This document shows, piece by piece, positions 1-8,472 of a stretch of 64,000 bases of DNA (positions within the stretch are counted from its first letter, which is position 1; every line of letters starts with the position of its first letter). The stretch is from Paenibacillus sp. 1_12 (GTDB lineage Bacteria > Bacillota > Bacilli > Paenibacillales > NBRC-103111), in NCBI RefSeq assembly GCF_900114475.1, contig NZ_FOTE01000005.1:1-64000 (forward strand), written 5' to 3'. Made by a program: the position numbers and the translations under genes. A model generated the notes under the pieces. It was not told where the DNA came from and did not search any database. It saw only the letters and a list, made by a program, of their open reading frames with translations.

Positions 1-225
1 CCAAATAAAAATGCACATATTGAATCTTTCCACGCTATTTTGGAGGCCGAATGCTATGGGAGGCATGAATTCGAAACATATCCACAGACCTATGAGATCG
101 TCACGCAATTCATTCAAGACTACAATCAGCAGCGGATTCACGGGAGCATTTACGACTTGTCGCCCTATGAATATATCGATGCTTTAAAGAAAAACGAGGT
201 AAAACCTAAATCTATTCAGGTATAA
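1..225 (+). CDS. IS3-family transposase, C-terminal part (5' end outside window)
   Basis: The frame is open from base 1 and ends at TAA 223-225. It encodes the end of an rve-type DDE integrase domain. The segment NAHIESFHAILEAE contains the glutamate of the DDE triad (in ESFH), followed by the typical tail with YNQQRIHGSI and LSPYEY. In IS3 elements this is normally the OrfB product or fusion that cuts and joins the element's ends. Only the last 74 or so residues are present, so activity cannot be judged. Confidence 0.8.
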   Translation, partial: PNKNAHIESFHAILEAECYGRHEFETYPQTYEIVTQFIQDYNQQRIHGSIYDLSPYEYIDALKKNEVKPKSIQV

Positions 226-301
226 GACACAAAAGACTAAGCAAAACATAGCAATTTCAAGCAATTCTATGAGACCCGCTGATTAAGAGGTATAGTGTCC
301 A
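1..301 (+). mobile_element. 3' part of an IS3-family insertion sequence
   Basis: The window opens inside the transposase gene of an IS3-type element. The right end is inferred at about 301, because the sequence there ends in TGTCCA, which reads inward as TGGACACTATA, and IS3-type ends start with TG. Immediately beyond it lies a histidine phosphatase gene that has lost the rest of its reading frame, as expected for an insertion junction. The left end is outside the window, so the target duplication cannot be checked. Confidence 0.6.
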
Positions 302-423
302 GCATTAGGGTGTTGAACCGTTTCTGCATTCATCTTTCCCTTTGGGGTAAGACCCCTCGTTCTTTCATTTCCTTCAGTATATGGGGACTCAGCATGCCTA
401 ACCATATAAATGATAGTCTTCAT
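283..423 (-). pseudogene. Histidine phosphatase family protein, truncated after the N-terminus
   Basis: ATG at 423 has a strong AGGAGG ribosome binding site. The peptide begins MKTIIYMVRHAESPYTEG and continues with ERTRGLTPKGK, the start of the phosphoglycerate-mutase-like histidine phosphatase fold; RHAE holds the catalytic histidine. Recognisable sequence stops near codon 36-37 (NAETV). The frame then runs into IS-end sequence and stops at 283-285. A full protein would be about 180-200 residues, so this is a remnant broken by the IS to its left. It lies 45 bp after the ridA pseudogene on the same strand, apparently the old third gene of a kinase-ridA-phosphatase operon. Confidence 0.7.
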
Positions 424-468
424 ATAGCCCTCCTTGAATTGCTTTCCTTATAGTGTTACTCTGATTTG

Positions 469-848
469 TTATTTTTCAATAACGGCAATAGCATCGACCT
501 GTACCATAAAGCCCATTTGATAGGCTGGTCCTATAGTTCTAGCTGGATACGGTTCAGAGAAATAATCTTTATAAATCCTATTAAACTCATCAAATCCTGC
601 CCGTCTCCAAGAAGGACCGTCACTTTGACAACTTCCTTCAATGTAGCTCCAGCTTCTTCTAGAATTGCTTTTACGTTATCTAATGTCCTTCTCGCTTGAT
701 CTTCTAGTGTATTGCCTACCAAACTACCTGTTGCGGGATCAAATGGCCCTTGTCCAGCAACATAAACCGTATTACCAACTTTGATTGCTTGAGAATATGG
801 CATTCCCTCTGGTTTTTGTGCTTTCTCCGTAAAAATAACTTTTTTCAT
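469..848 (-). pseudogene. RidA (YjgF/YER057c/UK114) family, frameshifted
   Basis: RidA proteins hydrolyse reactive enamine/imine intermediates released by PLP enzymes. The ATG at 848 has a good site (GGGAGGT). The first 80 or so residues are normal for the family, including VYVAGQGPFDP and ARRTLDNVKAILEEAGA. Near 592-594 the frame shifts: the reading frame in use runs on as LMSLIGF and ends at 531. The next frame encodes the expected C-terminus (DEFNRIYKDYF, then EPYPARTIGP, then MVQVDAIAVIEK) and stops at 469. One lost T in a short T-run on the minus strand explains it. A sequencing error is the main alternative. Confidence 0.75.
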
Positions 849-860
849 GAGAATACCTCC

Positions 861-1721
861 CTAAAGTAATTCTTCATTCAAATATTTATTCTTCATTAGG
901 ATGGTCCTAACATTCGAAATGGTATTATGACGTTTCGGAAGATTCGCTATTCTATTTAGTAGAATCCATCGAAGACAAGCAATAGCCTCGAATATTTCTA
1001 GCTCATCCCGCGTGTAATGATTCTTTGTTAAATATACAGAACGGTAAGCCGAGCAATACCTTTCACTTGCATAAATCCAAATAAAGATAAATGACCATGC
1101 AGCATCGTATCTGGGGTCACCAAGTTGAGCGTTAGTCCAATCAATAACAGTATAGTTTCCATCTGAATCAAGAATATTTCCCAGGTGATAATCACCATGA
1201 ATAAGACAATTTTGTTCCATCTTCGAACTTACGACGAGTTGGATTACTAATTCTTTTATATCTAAATGCCCGTCAATTCCAGGAAAAAAATAATTCACAA
1301 AATCGTATATGGGCACTGTAAGGCTGTCCAGTTCTTCGATGGGGAATTTATGGATTTCCGTTAATATATTGGCAAGTTCAGTAAGTATAGATTCATTCAC
1401 TTTATTGACGGGAGTACCATCGAAACTGGTTAATAAAACTTGATTCTTATTTTCATCAAACCCCCAGCCAAATGGTTTTGAAACTGCTATTCCACTATTA
1501 TACAAACCCTCTAATAGCTTGTATTGAAATGATATATTTGGCTTTGAATTCCGATTCCATACTTTTAATACAAACTTTGATTCCATCATACTGATTTTAA
1601 ACACATCTGCTTCCAGTCCGGACTCCATTGGAGTCATGTTATTCGGGACATCTTGTGGTAGCAATGATCGAAAATCCCTACTGTTTTCCATCCAGATGAT
1701 ATTACGGAAAAGATCATTCAT
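861..1721 (-). CDS. Aminoglycoside phosphotransferase-like kinase (APH family)
   Basis: A 286-residue protein of the APH/choline-kinase fold. LIHGDYHLGNIL at about 173-184 is the Brenner-type catalytic loop with Asp and Asn. VIDWTNAQLGDPRYD at about 192-206 supplies the metal-binding Asp. ESKFVLKVW near 47-55 could hold the nucleotide-binding lysine. The substrate is unknown; relatives phosphorylate small metabolites as often as antibiotics. It sits 12 bp before the ridA pseudogene on the same strand and was probably cotranscribed with it and the broken phosphatase. The ATG has an AGGGAG site. Base composition is AT-rich compared with the glycogen region. Confidence 0.75.
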   Translation of the reverse strand: MNDLFRNIIWMENSRDFRSLLPQDVPNNMTPMESGLEADVFKISMMESKFVLKVWNRNSKPNISFQYKLLEGLYNSGIAVSKPFGWGFDENKNQVLLTSFDGTPVNKVNESILTELANILTEIHKFPIEELDSLTVPIYDFVNYFFPGIDGHLDIKELVIQLVVSSKMEQNCLIHGDYHLGNILDSDGNYTVIDWTNAQLGDPRYDAAWSFIFIWIYASERYCSAYRSVYLTKNHYTRDELEIFEAIACLRWILLNRIANLPKRHNTISNVRTILMKNKYLNEELL

Positions 1722-1826
1722 GTTCTCCCTGCCTTTCGCGGCTATTGGTTATACCGTTTGAGTTTGTCTATCCACGGTCACTCACTTCCACAAAGAAGCG
1801 TAGCTACGGCGGTTAGGCTGTGGAGT

Positions 1827-2375
1827 TTATTCTGGTTTCCTTAATTCAGTTATATAATTATAGGCATTATCTATCACTTTAAGCTCGAATAGGCTGATTA
1901 ACTTATCGATAATAAAATTAATTTCATCTTCACTCTCCATAATTGCTTCAAGGTAATTCTCCTCGTAGTCATTTATAAAATCATTCTCGATTTGATACCA
2001 ATCAAATCTTTCAAGTATGTACAGTTCTTTAAGATTAATAAACAGAGAGAGTAAATCTTTTATATTCCTTGCTACTATCTTATTAGGCTTCTCCGAATCC
2101 ATGGGTTGAGTAAATAGAATAGATGCTTCTTCTAGATTTTCAATAGTTCCGTTAATTGTGTTAAATGAAAAATGATCACCATCCATACCTGTTGTTGCAA
2201 AAACTATTGCATCAGAAGGGGTACAATGATATCTATAGTCATCTTCCTCATCACGGTCTATTAATTTAAATCCCAAGTAATCATCAAGATTACTTTGATA
2301 TTGTTCTTGTAAATTATTATCCAGAGCCTTTAATTTTTTTAGTGTCGGGGGTATCTGATAATGATTAATGATCAT
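1827..2375 (-). CDS. Hypothetical protein with SMI1/KNR4-like features
   Basis: A 182-residue acidic protein with ATG at 2375 preceded by AAGGAA. The middle part, DAIVFATTGMDGDHFSF, resembles the core of SMI1/KNR4 (SUKH)-like proteins, which often act as immunity proteins against contact-dependent toxins. The match is by eye and weak. No signal peptide or membrane segment is seen. No toxin gene was recognised beside it. It could equally be an unrelated cytoplasmic protein. Confidence 0.5.
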   Translation of the reverse strand: MIINHYQIPPTLKKLKALDNNLQEQYQSNLDDYLGFKLIDRDEEDDYRYHCTPSDAIVFATTGMDGDHFSFNTINGTIENLEEASILFTQPMDSEKPNKIVARNIKDLLSLFINLKELYILERFDWYQIENDFINDYEENYLEAIMESEDEINFIIDKLISLFELKVIDNAYNYITELRKPE

Positions 2376-2554
2376 TCAACTATTCCTTCGTGCTTGCTTG
2401 TATTTCAAAACGATAGGTACCCATTTTCTTAGCCCCATAGGGTTAAGAATCCGTCTGCAAAGGCGAACACTTCGTTTCTCCAGAAGGGTCCGCTTTCTCC
2501 GCTCGGGCTGTGTGTTTCTTTTAATTGGTTTTTGATATCGCCGTTAACATTTCT

Positions 2555-2758
2555 TTAAACTTCAATACTAAATATAATTTTATCTTTGCTTAAATTCCCT
2601 AAAGCGATTTGCTTATCTAATTCCTCTTTGTCGAGAACTTGATAACCCTCATTGCTAAAAACATCGTTAAAGATTTCAGATGAACGAATTACAAAGTATG
2701 ATTTATTATTTTCTCTCGATAGCAGCTTTGAACGATCAATTGCAAGTTCTCTACTCAT
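2555..2758 (-). CDS. Small hypothetical protein (67 residues)
   Basis: The frame is open upstream to 2830, but the ATG at 2758 (MSRELAIDRSK) is preferred. It has an AGGAGAGGG ribosome binding site 9 bases upstream, while the upstream starts have none. The peptide is charged and soluble, without a recognised motif. It lies in the AT-rich accessory stretch with the gene at 1827-2375 on the same strand, separated by 180 bp in which I see no other gene. Function unknown. Confidence 0.5.
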   Translation of the reverse strand: MSRELAIDRSKLLSRENNKSYFVIRSSEIFNDVFSNEGYQVLDKEELDKQIALGNLSKDKIIFSIEV

Positions 2759-2882
2759 GAAAGAACACCCTCTCCTATTTTTACTTACTCCTGTTTCATC
2801 TAGAATTTCCATTGATCTATAACAGCTCAACTTGATTTACTTAAAATTTCTACATATTCATATAAATCCCTGCAATTGTAAT

Positions 2883-2913
2883 AAAAAGAAGCGGAATTTC
2901 TCCCGCTCCGCGT
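2883..2913 (-). terminator. Rho-independent terminator after pyrB
   Basis: On the minus strand a short GC-rich hairpin (AGCGG paired with CCGCT around a purine-rich loop) is followed by TTCTTTTTATT. It starts a few bases after the pyrB stop codon. Confidence 0.6.
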
Positions 2914-2918
2914 ATTCA

Positions 2919-3854
2919 TTATCGGTCTCTTAGACACTGCTCAATGATGGCCATCCGCATGTACAATCCATTTTGTGCTTGACGGAAGTAAGCAGCGCGA
3001 GGATCTGAGTCGACTTCGGCATGAATTTCTCCTGCCCTTGGCAATGGATGAAGAATGAGTGCATTATCCTTCATATGATTAAGAAGTTGGCGATCGATGA
3101 TATATTTGCCTGCCGCCTTTTCGTATTCTTCCAGTGAAGGAAACCGTTCCTTTTGGATTCGTGTTTGATAAAAGACATCGACCGTCTCGGCTGCTTTCAT
3201 GAGATCCGCCGTTTCTTCATAGCTGATTTCTTTTTCATCGAGAAATTGCTTAACAGACGAAGGAATAACCGCATTATCTGGAGCAATAAAAGTAATCTTC
3301 ACATCTTTATAATTCGAGAGCAAGTAAGTTAGGGAGTGAACCGTACGTCCATACGTCAAATCCCCAATCATCGCAATATGTATGCCATCGATCCGTCCAA
3401 GCTCCTTTTGAATAGTGAATAAATCCAACAGCGCCTGTGTCGGATGTTCGCCAGAGCCGTCCCCTGCATTGACAATCGGCACCATCGATACCGCTGCTGC
3501 TCGTTGTGCCGCACCAACTTCTGTATGTCTCATAACTATTAAATCACAATAGCCACTTACAACACGAATGGTATCTTCCAGCGTTTCCCCTTTTATTGCT
3601 GAAGAAAATTGAGCCGCATTCTCAGTACCAATCACGCTCCCACCCAACCGGTGCATCGCGGATTCAAAGGAAAACCGGGTACGCGTACTCGCTTCAAAAA
3701 AGAGTGAACACATAATTTTACCAGCAAGAAGATTGGAGCCGCCCTGCAAAGTAATCTGCTCCATCTCTTTGGCTGAAGCAAAAAGCTCTCCTAGAGCTAT
3801 TTGATCAAATTGCTTGGATCCGATGATATGAGCTAAGTTTAATATAGAAATCAA
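2919..3854 (-). CDS. pyrB: Aspartate carbamoyltransferase catalytic chain, E. coli-like type
   Basis: Condenses carbamoyl phosphate and aspartate to carbamoyl aspartate in pyrimidine synthesis. The 311 residues include the carbamoyl-phosphate loop FFEASTRTRFSFES (about 52-65), DGSGEHPTQALLDLF, and HPLPR at about 269-273. The reading resembles the E. coli-type catalytic chain (GDLTYGRTVHSL, TRIQKERF) more than the shorter-spaced Bacillus pyr-operon enzyme. No pyrI, pyrC, carA/B or pyrR lies nearby, so this is an orphan, possibly a second copy. The first in-frame start is TTG 3854, whose AAAGGG site is very close; ATT 3851 would be better spaced, so the exact start is uncertain. Confidence 0.88.
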   Translation of the reverse strand: MISILNLAHIIGSKQFDQIALGELFASAKEMEQITLQGGSNLLAGKIMCSLFFEASTRTRFSFESAMHRLGGSVIGTENAAQFSSAIKGETLEDTIRVVSGYCDLIVMRHTEVGAAQRAAAVSMVPIVNAGDGSGEHPTQALLDLFTIQKELGRIDGIHIAMIGDLTYGRTVHSLTYLLSNYKDVKITFIAPDNAVIPSSVKQFLDEKEISYEETADLMKAAETVDVFYQTRIQKERFPSLEEYEKAAGKYIIDRQLLNHMKDNALILHPLPRAGEIHAEVDSDPRAAYFRQAQNGLYMRMAIIEQCLRDR

Positions 3855-3969
3855 TCCCTTTCCCGATAAGTGAAGTCTGCTGTGAATACATATCTGCTTA
3901 CGCCTTTACCAACATTAGAATTATATCGCAATTTTCGACTGGGTGAAATGGCAGCGCTCACTAGCCTGC

Positions 3970-3985
3970 TGTGAGATAAATCACA
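3970..3985. promoter_or_regulatory. FNR/CRP-type operator palindrome
   Basis: TGTGAGATAAATCACA is a perfect TGTGA-N6-TCACA palindrome, the consensus for Crp/Fnr-family regulators (Fnr and ArcR type in Bacillus). It lies in the divergent region between pyrB and the chemoreceptor gene, about 45 bp before a TATTAT -10-like hexamer at 4012-4017 on the plus strand, which is near the usual class II activator position. Confidence 0.6.
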
Positions 3986-4055
3986 GATCAATAATGCTGC
4001 AAACGTTACACTATTATAGGAAGAACTACAGCTCCATGCGAAATGAGGAATTATT

Positions 4056-5327
4056 ATGAAAATCGGTATAGTTAAAAAAATGGTCATAGGTATTACTGCG
4101 GTCTCCATGATGACCTACGGAACAAGCGCGATATGTATATTTGTTTTAAAAGACTGGATTGCTCCGCAAATGGCAGATTGGTTATATATGTCCATTATTA
4201 TGTCGATGGGCGTATTCTGGACAGGCTTTCTCGGATGGTTGGCCGCACGCTGGCTGGTCAGTCCTTTGCTTCGCCTCACTGCGGCTGTAGATGAAGCGGC
4301 AAGCGGCAATCTCAAGATTACGATTCCGATCCACCGCGGCAATGATGAGTTGAGCACGCTAAGCCTGTCTTTTAACCAAATGATTGAAAACCTGAGACAA
4401 ATTATTACAGATATATCCAGCATTGCTTCATTTACGAACCTGAACGCCTCCACGTTGAGCAGTGCGCTCCAGCAGGCTGCGCTGCAGATCGAAGCGACGG
4501 CTATTACGGTCGATAGTATTTCCAAAGGAGCCGATCAGCAGGCACTGTCTGCCCACAGCACATTTACAGCTGTCGAAACGATTACCCAAGCCGCTGATCA
4601 TGCTAGCAGCAAGGCTAGTGAAGCTCTGCATCTATCCCGCAGCATGGTAAAGTCCACACAGGAAAGCAGTCTTGCCATTCATTCACTTGTTCAGCAATTA
4701 ACGGAGCTGAGCCATTCTAACGTAGGAACCCTGGAACGCATACATAAGCTTGACGAGAACGCTCAGGAAATTAGTCACATTTCCAAGGTAGTTGGAGAAA
4801 TTGCGGATCAAACCAATTTACTTGCGCTGAATGCTTCCATTGAATCTGCGCGTGCGGGTGAGCATGGAGCCGGATTTGCAATCGTAGCAGTGGAAATCCG
4901 CAAGCTAGCGGAAAAAAGCACAGAAGCGGTACACAGCATTAACCAACGAATTGAGGAGGTCCAGTCGCAGGTCAATGAAGTCGTCTCGGATATTACCAAA
5001 CAAGTGAGTACTGTCGATAAGGAAGCTGCTAAAGGGGAAGCCATTATAGGTACACTTGCTGAGATGACAGCCGCAACCGAAGTAACGGCTGAATCTGTAG
5101 AAGGTATAACTGGTGTAATCGCAGAACAGATTCGTCAAATCGGCCAAACCTTGAACCGCACACGAGAAATTGATGACATTGCCGGACTCATCTCTCAAGG
5201 AGCTAAGCAAGTAGCCGCATCTACACAAGACCAAACAGCCGTTATGCAGGAAATTGCTGCATCCTCGGAGGTATTAAGAGACCATGCAGATCAGCAGAAA
5301 TTAAAAATCAGTATATTTCGGATCTAA
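4056..5327 (+). CDS. Methyl-accepting chemotaxis protein without a periplasmic sensor domain
   Basis: A 423-residue chemoreceptor. Two membrane segments (about 8-30 and 42-66) are separated by only about 12 residues, leaving no room for an extracellular ligand domain. A HAMP domain follows (about 65-120, with [12 protein letters not shown]). The long signalling coiled coil has the conserved hairpin tip [20 protein letters not shown] at about residues 240-275. Such receptors may sense membrane state, redox or internal signals, or work in mixed arrays. It is preceded by an FNR-type box, which suggests oxygen- or nitrate-linked expression (inference). The ATG has a GAGGAA site. The end is close to the convergent gene at 5343. 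Confidence 0.88.
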   Translation: MKIGIVKKMVIGITAVSMMTYGTSAICIFVLKDWIAPQMADWLYMSIIMSMGVFWTGFLGWLAARWLVSPLLRLTAAVDEAASGNLKITIPIHRGNDELSTLSLSFNQMIENLRQIITDISSIASFTNLNASTLSSALQQAALQIEATAITVDSISKGADQQALSAHSTFTAVETITQAADHASSKASEALHLSRSMVKSTQESSLAIHSLVQQLTELSHSNVGTLERIHKLDENAQEISHISKVVGEIADQTNLLALNASIESARAGEHGAGFAIVAVEIRKLAEKSTEAVHSINQRIEEVQSQVNEVVSDITKQVSTVDKEAAKGEAIIGTLAEMTAATEVTAESVEGITGVIAEQIRQIGQTLNRTREIDDIAGLISQGAKQVAASTQDQTAVMQEIAASSEVLRDHADQQKLKISIFRI

Positions 5328-5342
5328 TTGTTGGCATTTCAG

Positions 5343-6500
5343 CTATAAATAGCTATGTAAATCCATCATATGTTCAATCCTGGCCAACACAGGTACCCCT
5401 CGCTCACGCATGATTTCCAAATCGGTCTGATAGCAGATAAATCGGATACCCGATTCGGTCGAAGCTTTACCATCAATCCATGAATCGCCCACAGATAACC
5501 ATTCGTCAGGAGAAATCTGTGGAAACTGATTCAGCACATAGTGAAAGCCAGAATGCGACGGCTTGAGAGCAGTCATCTGCTCTCTCCCCACGATAAGGTC
5601 GAAGTATTCATGAATTTTTGTTTCATGAAGAGCTTCCAGCGCTGCATGGATCGAATTGTTAGTAACGACTGCCAGTGTATAGTTCTGATGAAGCCGCTTT
5701 AACAAAGATTCTACCCCAGACTCGAGTCCCGCACTCTCCATCCCCAGCAGTTCATGCTTTGCGGCAATCTCCCAAACCTTCTTTTCCTGCTCATTGGCTA
5801 GACCGGTTTGCTTGCCATACTCAATCAGCGTAGCACACGTATGCGTTGACAGCGGTAAATCAACAGGAACAATCCCTGATGTATGTAAATAATTAAAAAT
5901 ATCGGTTTTCATCGCACCAAAATCAATTCGGGACTGCAGCAGGGTATTATCCATATCAAAAATAATCCCTTGGACCTGTCTTTTTGGCTTGGATGCTTGT
6001 TTAGCTTTTTGAATTACGCTTTGGATATAAGGTGCTTTTGCTTTGGTATAGGAAACCCGATCCTGCGAGTATTGCTCCTGTAAAGTTCTTTTTAACTCCC
6101 CATAAACTGCCGCTTCCTCCGGATGGTCAATTAAATAATCGCGAAATAACAAATTAGCTGTCCATTGCTCGCCTCGATATAGATAGATATGTAGATGATG
6201 TGTGCCAGCACGCCACAACCCTTTTCGAAAAAAACGTCTTTCGGGAAACTCCGGATGATCTACGAACTCATACCCGATTGCAGCCAAACGTTCCCTATGA
6301 ACCGGCAAAATAGTTGATAACTCCTCCACACCCACCATCATATCAATTAATGGCTTAGCCGCTAATCCAGGTACAGAGGTACTTCCAATATGCTCGATCT
6401 GGATCGCAATATCCTGAATGGCATTGAAAATCCGCTCTTTTTCAAGTCTGAACTCAAGGGTCCATTCGGGATTGTAATCGTTTATTATCACTTGCTCCAT
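5343..6500 (-). CDS. GrpB-domain / HAD-hydrolase fusion protein
   Basis: Two domains in 385 residues. Residues 1-170 match the GrpB (UPF0157) nucleotidyltransferase-fold family, with IEHIGSTSVPGLAAKPLIDM at about 36-54. Residues 177-385 are a HAD phosphatase: FDMDNTLL (DxDxT at 182-186), the VVTNNS motif, a lysine in ALKPSHSGF, and SVGDSWIDG near the end. All HAD catalytic motifs are present. The physiological substrate is unknown, and GrpB activity is poorly characterised. ATG 6500 follows an AAAAGGGGCG site. Divergent from the MFS exporter, and shares the operator-bearing intergenic region. Confidence 0.85.
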   Translation of the reverse strand: MEQVIINDYNPEWTLEFRLEKERIFNAIQDIAIQIEHIGSTSVPGLAAKPLIDMMVGVEELSTILPVHRERLAAIGYEFVDHPEFPERRFFRKGLWRAGTHHLHIYLYRGEQWTANLLFRDYLIDHPEEAAVYGELKRTLQEQYSQDRVSYTKAKAPYIQSVIQKAKQASKPKRQVQGIIFDMDNTLLQSRIDFGAMKTDIFNYLHTSGIVPVDLPLSTHTCATLIEYGKQTGLANEQEKKVWEIAAKHELLGMESAGLESGVESLLKRLHQNYTLAVVTNNSIHAALEALHETKIHEYFDLIVGREQMTALKPSHSGFHYVLNQFPQISPDEWLSVGDSWIDGKASTESGIRFICYQTDLEIMRERGVPVLARIEHMMDLHSYL

Positions 6501-6548
6501 GAGAGATCGCCCCTTTTACTACGGATAGTCAATCTTTTATTACTAAAA

Positions 6549-6579
6549 TTAGTTTGATAACTATTTAGTTTGATTACTA
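6549..6579. promoter_or_regulatory. Two near-identical operator-like boxes upstream of the MFS gene
   Basis: TTAGTTTGATAACTA (6549-6563) and TTAGTTTGATTACTA (6565-6579) repeat with a 16-bp period and one mismatch. The first contains the palindrome TAGTT-TGAT-AACTA, a layout seen with MarR/TetR-type repressors. They lie between the divergent GrpB-HAD and MFS genes, 90-120 bp before the MFS start. No regulator gene is adjacent. Confidence 0.5.
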
Positions 6580-6668
6580 GATATTTTTGTGCTCAAATGT
6601 TACAATCTGATCTTAGCGCTTTTTTCTGTTCCACATTAGATATAACAATCGGAAAACGGAGGACCATT

Positions 6669-8108
6669 ATGAACACGGAAAGTATACAGCAAGTCAAGTT
6701 TTGGCCTATTATGTTTGCCATCTTCTTTGGGTCTTTTATTACGGTTTTGAGCTCAAGTACAGTTACAATTGCCATTCCCAAGCTTGAAGAGCACTTTGCT
6801 ACAAGCTTACATCTCGTCCAATGGACAATGACCGGCTTCATGCTTGCCATGGGGACGATTGCTCCAGTTGCCGGATTTCTCGGTGAGAAGTTCAGTTACA
6901 AAAGGCTTTATGTATTCGCATTAATAGGATTCACGCTGGCTTCTCTGCTGTGCGCAATGTCCTGGAACATCGAATCTTTGATTGCCTTCCGAATTTTGCA
7001 GGGTTTATTCAGCGGACTTATTATGCCGGCTACCATGACCATCATCTATCAAATCATCCCTCGCGAGAAACAAGCCATGGCGATTAGCCTCTGGGGTCTT
7101 TCGGCGATGCTTGCACCAGCAATAGGACCAACCTTGGCAGGCTTGCTGATGGTTGTCGGCGGCTGGCAGTGGCTGTTCCTGATGAATATCCCAATTGGAT
7201 TGATTGCCATCGTTATGGTAGTTTGGCTCATTCCTTTTTATCGTCTAAGCGTTCCCAAAACCTTTGATTTACCCGGTCTGCTTACCGTTATGATCAGCAG
7301 CATCTCGCTGCTCGTGGCATTCAGCCAAAGCGGTGCTTGGGGATGGACAGATTGGAAAACCATGACCCTGTTTATTACAGGTGCTATCGTCCTCATTTTG
7401 TTCATTTGGAGAGAGCTTACCGTGAAGGAGCCTCTACTTAATATCCGGGTATTTGCTAATGGCAGATATACGCTCACCTTGATCATATCCAGTATCATTA
7501 CAATCAGCTTATATTCGGGAACGTTTCTGACCCCGATTTTTCTGCAAAACATTCAGCATGTCACCCCGCTCGATACGGGCTTAATCCTGCTTCCCGCCTC
7601 TCTTGCTATGGCATTGGTTATGCCAATCATTGGTAGAGTTTATAGCAGCTTCGGACCACGAAACCTTATGGGAATTGGTATTGTATTAATCATTATCGGC
7701 ACGTACGCTTTAAGCAAATTGACCATCGACATTCCGTATATGTACATTCTGATTTGGATGATGGTCCGTAATGTAGGAATCGCCCTAGCAGTCATGCCTG
7801 CGAGCAATGCGGGAATGGAACAAATCTCGCCTGTGCTTAGTGGACATGCCTCTTCCATCAGTAACTGGGTACGCAATTTGTTTGGGTCATTTTCGATCGC
7901 CATTTTCACATCTTTATTGGGGACCTTCGGTCTGAGTGAGTCAGAAGCAATCTTGAAGTCCGGTGTTCAGGACGCGGTACAAATTAAGCTGCTGTCCTTC
8001 ACGGCGAGCGTTAACGATGTCTATCTCGTTGCCACTCTCATCGCAGTCGCAGCACTGCCGCTCGTCATGTTTATTCGTAAGCTGCAGCTGCAATCTCAAT
8101 CCTCTTAA
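6669..8108 (+). CDS. MFS multidrug exporter, DHA2 (EmrB/QacA-like) family
   Basis: A 479-residue membrane protein starting at ATG 6669, which has the CGGAGGA site; the frame is open upstream but without a usable start. About 14 membrane segments are suggested, as in the DHA2 proton-drug antiporters. ITVLSSSTVTIAIPKLEEHF near the first helix and LSGHASSISNWVRNLFGSF near the C-terminus are typical. Probably exports drugs or hydrophobic metabolites. It stands alone, divergent from the GrpB-HAD gene, with paired operator-like repeats upstream that imply substrate-responsive repression by an unlinked regulator. Confidence 0.85.
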   Translation: MNTESIQQVKFWPIMFAIFFGSFITVLSSSTVTIAIPKLEEHFATSLHLVQWTMTGFMLAMGTIAPVAGFLGEKFSYKRLYVFALIGFTLASLLCAMSWNIESLIAFRILQGLFSGLIMPATMTIIYQIIPREKQAMAISLWGLSAMLAPAIGPTLAGLLMVVGGWQWLFLMNIPIGLIAIVMVVWLIPFYRLSVPKTFDLPGLLTVMISSISLLVAFSQSGAWGWTDWKTMTLFITGAIVLILFIWRELTVKEPLLNIRVFANGRYTLTLIISSIITISLYSGTFLTPIFLQNIQHVTPLDTGLILLPASLAMALVMPIIGRVYSSFGPRNLMGIGIVLIIIGTYALSKLTIDIPYMYILIWMMVRNVGIALAVMPASNAGMEQISPVLSGHASSISNWVRNLFGSFSIAIFTSLLGTFGLSESEAILKSGVQDAVQIKLLSFTASVNDVYLVATLIAVAALPLVMFIRKLQLQSQSS

Positions 8109-8136
8109 TATTTTCATATGTAAAAAGATAACACAA

Positions 8137-8174
8137 ATAAGTCCCGATGCCACTTTCTGTGGTTATCGGGACTT
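8137..8174. terminator. Bidirectional terminator between the MFS gene and copZ
   Basis: AAGTCCCGAT pairs with ATCGGGACTT, and an inner CAC/GTG pairing extends it. A T-run follows on the plus side and an AATA-rich tract on the other. It serves the convergent MFS and copZ genes. Confidence 0.75.
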
Positions 8175-8221
8175 TTAGCACCATAGAGCCACTACAAATG
8201 ACTCCACTATCGAATATTGAA

Positions 8222-8422
8222 TTATACGACCGTATATCCTACTTCTTCAATCGCTTCTTTAATAGCTTTCACGGAAGTCTTGGCTTCGTCATACTCAATA
8301 GCAACAGCTTTACTATCCAGATTCACTTTGGCTGAAGCTCCAAGTGTCTTCACAGCCCCTTCTACCGAGTTGACACAATGTCCACAGGACATGCCTTCGA
8401 CGTTTAAAGTGACATTTTGCAT
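8222..8422 (-). CDS. copZ: Copper chaperone CopZ (HMA domain)
   Basis: A single 66-residue heavy-metal-associated domain. NVEGMSCGHCVNSVEGAV carries the MxCxxC Cu(I)-binding motif near the N-terminus; the length is normal for CopZ, which hands Cu(I) to the CopA ATPase. ATG 8422 is chosen over an ATG six codons upstream because GGAGGT lies 7 bases before it. Neither copA nor csoR lies in the window, so copZ is separated from its usual partners. A CsoR-type palindrome lies in its promoter, so copper induction is expected. Confidence 0.88.
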   Translation of the reverse strand: MQNVTLNVEGMSCGHCVNSVEGAVKTLGASAKVNLDSKAVAIEYDEAKTSVKAIKEAIEEVGYTVV

Positions 8423-8472
8423 ACGATTACCTCCATTCAAATGTCTTTCAATTATTTGTCATGCTTTATTTA

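Noticed and set aside
1827-2758. Toxin-immunity pair (SUKH-like gene plus small neighbour)
   Set aside because: No toxin-like domain or polymorphic-toxin context was visible, and the SMI1/KNR4 resemblance is weak.
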